DNA of 8,594 bases from Anaerolineae bacterium (GTDB lineage: Bacteria > Chloroflexota > Anaerolineae > 4572-78 > J111): positions 1 to 8,594 of the forward strand of contig JAGRCC010000389.1 in NCBI GenBank assembly GCA_020433785.1, given 5' to 3'. The notes under the pieces were generated by a model, which searched no databases, was not told the origin of the DNA, and saw nothing but the letters and a program-made list of their open reading frames with translations. The position numbers were made by a program, and so were the translations under genes. Position 1 is the first letter of the stretch, and each line of letters opens with the position of its first letter. Below, in pieces: positions 6,200 to 8,594 of this stretch.

Positions 6200-7491
6200 G
6201 CGGAAACCTGGCTATTGCCGCCGTCAGTGCGGTGATGAAGTACGTCATATTGACCCCGGCTCCCGGCAACGGGATTTCGGCCGTGGTTCCCGACCTGGTC
6301 GTAACGGCCGTCCCGCCGCACCGGGTAAGTGAGGACGCGCCCTGCCTGAATATCTTTTTCTACCGGGCGATGGTCAACTCCGGCTGGGCTCAAAACGGCC
6401 TGCCCTCGCGTAATAGCCAGGGTGAGCGTGTGAGTAATCCCTACTTGGCGCTTGATTTGTACTACCTGATCACGGCCCATGCAACTGGCGATTACCAGGG
6501 TGAGATCTTACTCGGCTATGCGATGCAAGCTTTTCACGAGAATCCTGTTTTACCGAGAGCCATCATCCGGACCGCGCTCACTTCGTCGACCCTGGTGACT
6601 ACGGAAACGCCGGCGGGCGTTCTGGCCGCCTTTGCCGCGGCTGACCTGGCCGAGCAGATCGAGCAAATTAAGATCACCCCCTACTTCCCGGCTCCTGAGG
6701 AACTATCCAATCTGTGGTCACCGCTTAACACCGGCTACGTGCCGACGGCCAATTACAAAGTGACCGTGGTTTTGATTGAGAGCCGGCGTCCTGCCCGTTC
6801 AGCGCTGCCGGTGCGGGCGTATAACCTGTATGCGCTGCCGGTCAACACCCCCCACATCGAAGATGTGATCGCCGCAGCGGGCGCCGGCCTGCCGATTTTG
6901 GCCGGCGCCCGGGTCGCGCTGCGGGGTAGTGCGCTGCGAGGGGACGATACGCGAGTGGTCGTGGGTGGGGTCGAGATTTCTAATGGGGCATTGGATATCA
7001 GTAATGAGCGGATTGAGTTCAACCTGCCGACCGGGCTGCCGGCGGGGATTACCGGGGTTCAGGTGCGGCACCTGCTCAACATTGGCACCCCACCAACGGA
7101 ACATCGGGGCCTCGAGTCGAATGTGGTAGCCTTCGTCCTGCAACCTCAAATTACCCAAACCGGGCCTAACTACGATATTCAGATTATACCGGCCGGCGGT
7201 GGCCAGCCGCGTCGCTTACAAATTTCGCTTGATCCGCCGGTGTCGGCGGAGGCCCGGGCGATGGTGCTGCTCAACGAACTCAACGCGCCGTCAACCCGAG
7301 CGGCTTTTTTGTTCAGCTTTCAGGCGTCGTCGCGTTCACCGGAAGACCCGCCCGCCGCTCAGCTCACCTTTGCCATTCCTAACGTCCCGGCCGGTGATTA
7401 TCTGGTACGGGTGCGGATCAATGGCGCCGAGTCGCCGCTTAATTATGTCAGCCCGGATGGCTATCTCTCCCCGGCGGTGACGCTGCCATGA
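6196..7491 (+). CDS. DUF4255 / Pvc16-family tail cap (terminator) protein with C-terminal Ig-like domains
   Basis: Homologues of Afp16/Pvc16 cap the tube and sheath at the end opposite the baseplate and set tail completion. The N-terminal DUF4255 region spans about residues 5-215: SAVMKYVILTP (11-21), VVPDLVVTAVPP (30-41), LNIFFYRAMVNSGWAQN (51-67), ALDLYYLITAH (85-95), E.LLGYAMQAFHENPVL (103-119), then YKVTVVLIESRRPARSALPV (187-206). After it, residues about 219-315 look like an IPT/TIG-type Ig-like domain (ILAGARVALRGSALRGDDTR, 234-253), and about 325-431 form a second beta-rich domain ending in NVPAGDYLVRVRINGAESPL. Total length (431) is about twice a bare DUF4255 domain. A GAGGAG Shine-Dalgarno (6185..6190) precedes the ATG, which also overlaps the previous stop. 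In afp, the cap gene lies near the operon end; here it is early. Confidence 0.85.
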   Translation: MSGNLAIAAVSAVMKYVILTPAPGNGISAVVPDLVVTAVPPHRVSEDAPCLNIFFYRAMVNSGWAQNGLPSRNSQGERVSNPYLALDLYYLITAHATGDYQGEILLGYAMQAFHENPVLPRAIIRTALTSSTLVTTETPAGVLAAFAAADLAEQIEQIKITPYFPAPEELSNLWSPLNTGYVPTANYKVTVVLIESRRPARSALPVRAYNLYALPVNTPHIEDVIAAAGAGLPILAGARVALRGSALRGDDTRVVVGGVEISNGALDISNERIEFNLPTGLPAGITGVQVRHLLNIGTPPTEHRGLESNVVAFVLQPQITQTGPNYDIQIIPAGGGQPRRLQISLDPPVSAEARAMVLLNELNAPSTRAAFLFSFQASSRSPEDPPAAQLTFAIPNVPAGDYLVRVRINGAESPLNYVSPDGYLSPAVTLP

Positions 7492-8594
7492 GACCCACGT
7501 TCGATCCTGCTGCCTGGCAAACCGCGAACGAGCGCGATCTACAACTACGGCTGGCCCGGCTTCGGGCGCTGCTCCAACGCGCTTTGGGCCACGCGTCCGA
7601 ACCTTTTGAGACGCCGCCCGACACCGAGATGCCCTCGGCTGCTGCGTTGGTGGCGTCGCTGTTCAACCTGTCTGCATTTGAGGCTGATGTGCTGATGTTA
7701 AGCGCAGCGGCGGTCATGGACTCGTCGATTGCGGCTCTGTGCGCGGAGATGAACGGCGACCCGCGTCGGGCCGCGCCGACCTTCGGTATTGCTATAACCA
7801 TCCTGCCGAATCCCCATTGGAGTGTGCTTTCGCCCTCTGCCCCGCTGCGTTACTGGCGGCTGCTTGAACCTGGTCCGGGTGAGCCGCTGACCCGCGCTCC
7901 GCTGCGGATCGAGGAACGGGTCCTCCATTTTTTGGCGGGAATTTCTTGCATGGATCCTCACCTGGAAAGCATTTTCTCGCTGGTGCCTCACCCCGTTACT
8001 CTCTCCCAGAACGAGCCGGCAGAAGCAACCCCCGGCGACGAGGTGGCCGGGATGGTGCGGCTGCTCAACACGCGCACCCCACCCGTGATCGCCTTGTGCG
8101 GTGGCGATCGACAGCAACGACTCGCTACTGCCGGCGAGGCCGCATTAGCATGTGGCTTGCGCCTGTTTACGGCCCGCGCGGTTGACCTGCCGGTCGAACC
8201 GGTCGAGCGGCATGAACTGGGCCGCCGTTGGGCCCGCGAGGCCATTCTCTCCGGCAGCGCCTTACTGGTGGAATGCGACGGCGACTCGCGGACGCTTGCG
8301 GCGTTTGCCGCCTTTGCGGCGGAGGAGAACTTCCCTGTGTTTCTGGCCAGCGATATCCCCATGACCGTTAATATAGGCCGCCCTATGATTCGCTTCCCGC
8401 TTAAACCTATTGTCAACCAGACGCAGCAGAATCTCTGGCGGCAGGTGCTTGGCGACCATACCACCGCCCTAAACGGATATATCCCGACTTTGACTGCCCA
8501 ATTTCGACTGTCGCCGAGCCTGATCCGGGCCGCAGCCGAGGACGCGCTGGCGGCTTTACCTACCGACCCGGCCAAGCGGGAACTTCAACATCAC
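7488..8594 (+). CDS. Injection-system AAA+ ATPase (Afp15-like), N-terminal part, cut by window end
   Basis: Probably the eCIS ATPase, whose exact job (assembly, cargo loading) is uncertain. 369 codons are visible and the frame is open to the last base. Residues about 5-35 form a helix rich in Arg/Leu. Residues 52-103 (LFNLSAFEADVLMLSAAAVMDSS..., DPRRAAPTFGIAI) match the winged-helix-like N-domain of these ATPases, followed by LRYWRLLEPG (120-129) and PLRIEERVLHFLAGIS (138-153). Residues about 195-350 look like a first AAA-type fold (PPVIALCGG, 198-206; ALLVECDG, 258-265; FPVFLASD, 282-289; lid NLWRQVL...). Its Walker A is degenerate: no GxxGxGK[ST] occurs at 201-215. A catalytic AAA domain would be expected beyond the window. 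The ATG overlaps the DUF4255 stop (ATGA, 7488..7491), with only a weak GGTGA before it. Confidence 0.75.
   Translation, partial: MRPTFDPAAWQTANERDLQLRLARLRALLQRALGHASEPFETPPDTEMPSAAALVASLFNLSAFEADVLMLSAAAVMDSSIAALCAEMNGDPRRAAPTFGIAITILPNPHWSVLSPSAPLRYWRLLEPGPGEPLTRAPLRIEERVLHFLAGISCMDPHLESIFSLVPHPVTLSQNEPAEATPGDEVAGMVRLLNTRTPPVIALCGGDRQQRLATAGEAALACGLRLFTARAVDLPVEPVERHELGRRWAREAILSGSALLVECDGDSRTLAAFAAFAAEENFPVFLASDIPMTVNIGRPMIRFPLKPIVNQTQQNLWRQVLGDHTTALNGYIPTLTAQFRLSPSLIRAAAEDALAALPTDPAKRELQHH

Noticed and set aside
7698..8575. Long minus-strand ORFs (up to 195 codons) opposite the ATPase gene
   Set aside because: The plus-strand frame carries recognisable winged-helix and AAA-like sequence and an ATGA overlap with the previous gene; the antisense frames show only Arg/Ser/Ala-rich composition typical of shadows.
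2545..8594. Myophage prophage or type VI secretion system
   Set aside because: There is no capsid, terminase, integrase or lysis gene, and the sheath is a single 532-residue FI-type protein rather than a TssB/TssC pair. DUF4255 and the AAA ATPase point to eCIS.

Overview
The window joins two divergent blocks. On the minus strand (1..1736) lies the start of a cytochrome bd oxidase operon, cydA followed by the first 62 codons of cydB. On the plus strand (2545..8594) lies the start of a contractile injection system operon of the extracellular (eCIS, phage-tail-like) family. About 800 bases of non-coding DNA separate them and must hold the promoters for both directions. No head, packaging, integrase or lysis gene is seen, so a bacterial phage-tail-like particle fits better than a prophage.

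Layout: cydB (partial, minus), a 125-base cydA-cydB gap holding a perfect 16-bp inverted repeat, and cydA (minus). The intergenic region has one sigma70-like promoter candidate in each direction and a hairpin-prone leader next to the first tail gene. The plus-strand operon then runs: tail sheath, inner tube, a T4-gp26-like baseplate protein with two CxxC pairs, a Pro/Ala-rich low-complexity protein with motif-like ends, a DUF4255 (Pvc16/Afp16-type) tail-cap protein with an Ig-like tail, and the N-terminal part of an Afp15-type AAA+ ATPase that is cut by the window end.

How the genes work together: sheath and tube form the contractile tail. The DUF4255 protein is expected to cap the tube and sheath, the gp26-like protein to belong to the baseplate, and the ATPase to assist assembly or loading. 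Sheath and tube, needed in many copies, each have their own clear Shine-Dalgarno sequence. The last four genes are chained by three ATGA stop/start overlaps, which suggests coupled, lower-stoichiometry synthesis. Spike, LysM, gp25, gp27-like, tape-measure and cargo genes are not in the window and would be expected downstream.

Organism: coding regions are moderately GC-rich. A short-Q-loop cytochrome bd, a single-sheath eCIS with an early DUF4255 gene, and the Pro-rich gp26-neighbour protein point to an environmental bacterium. My guess is Chloroflexota (Anaerolineae-like), but this rests on remembered protein resemblance only and is low confidence. The main limits are that no similarity search was possible and both ends of the window are cut.
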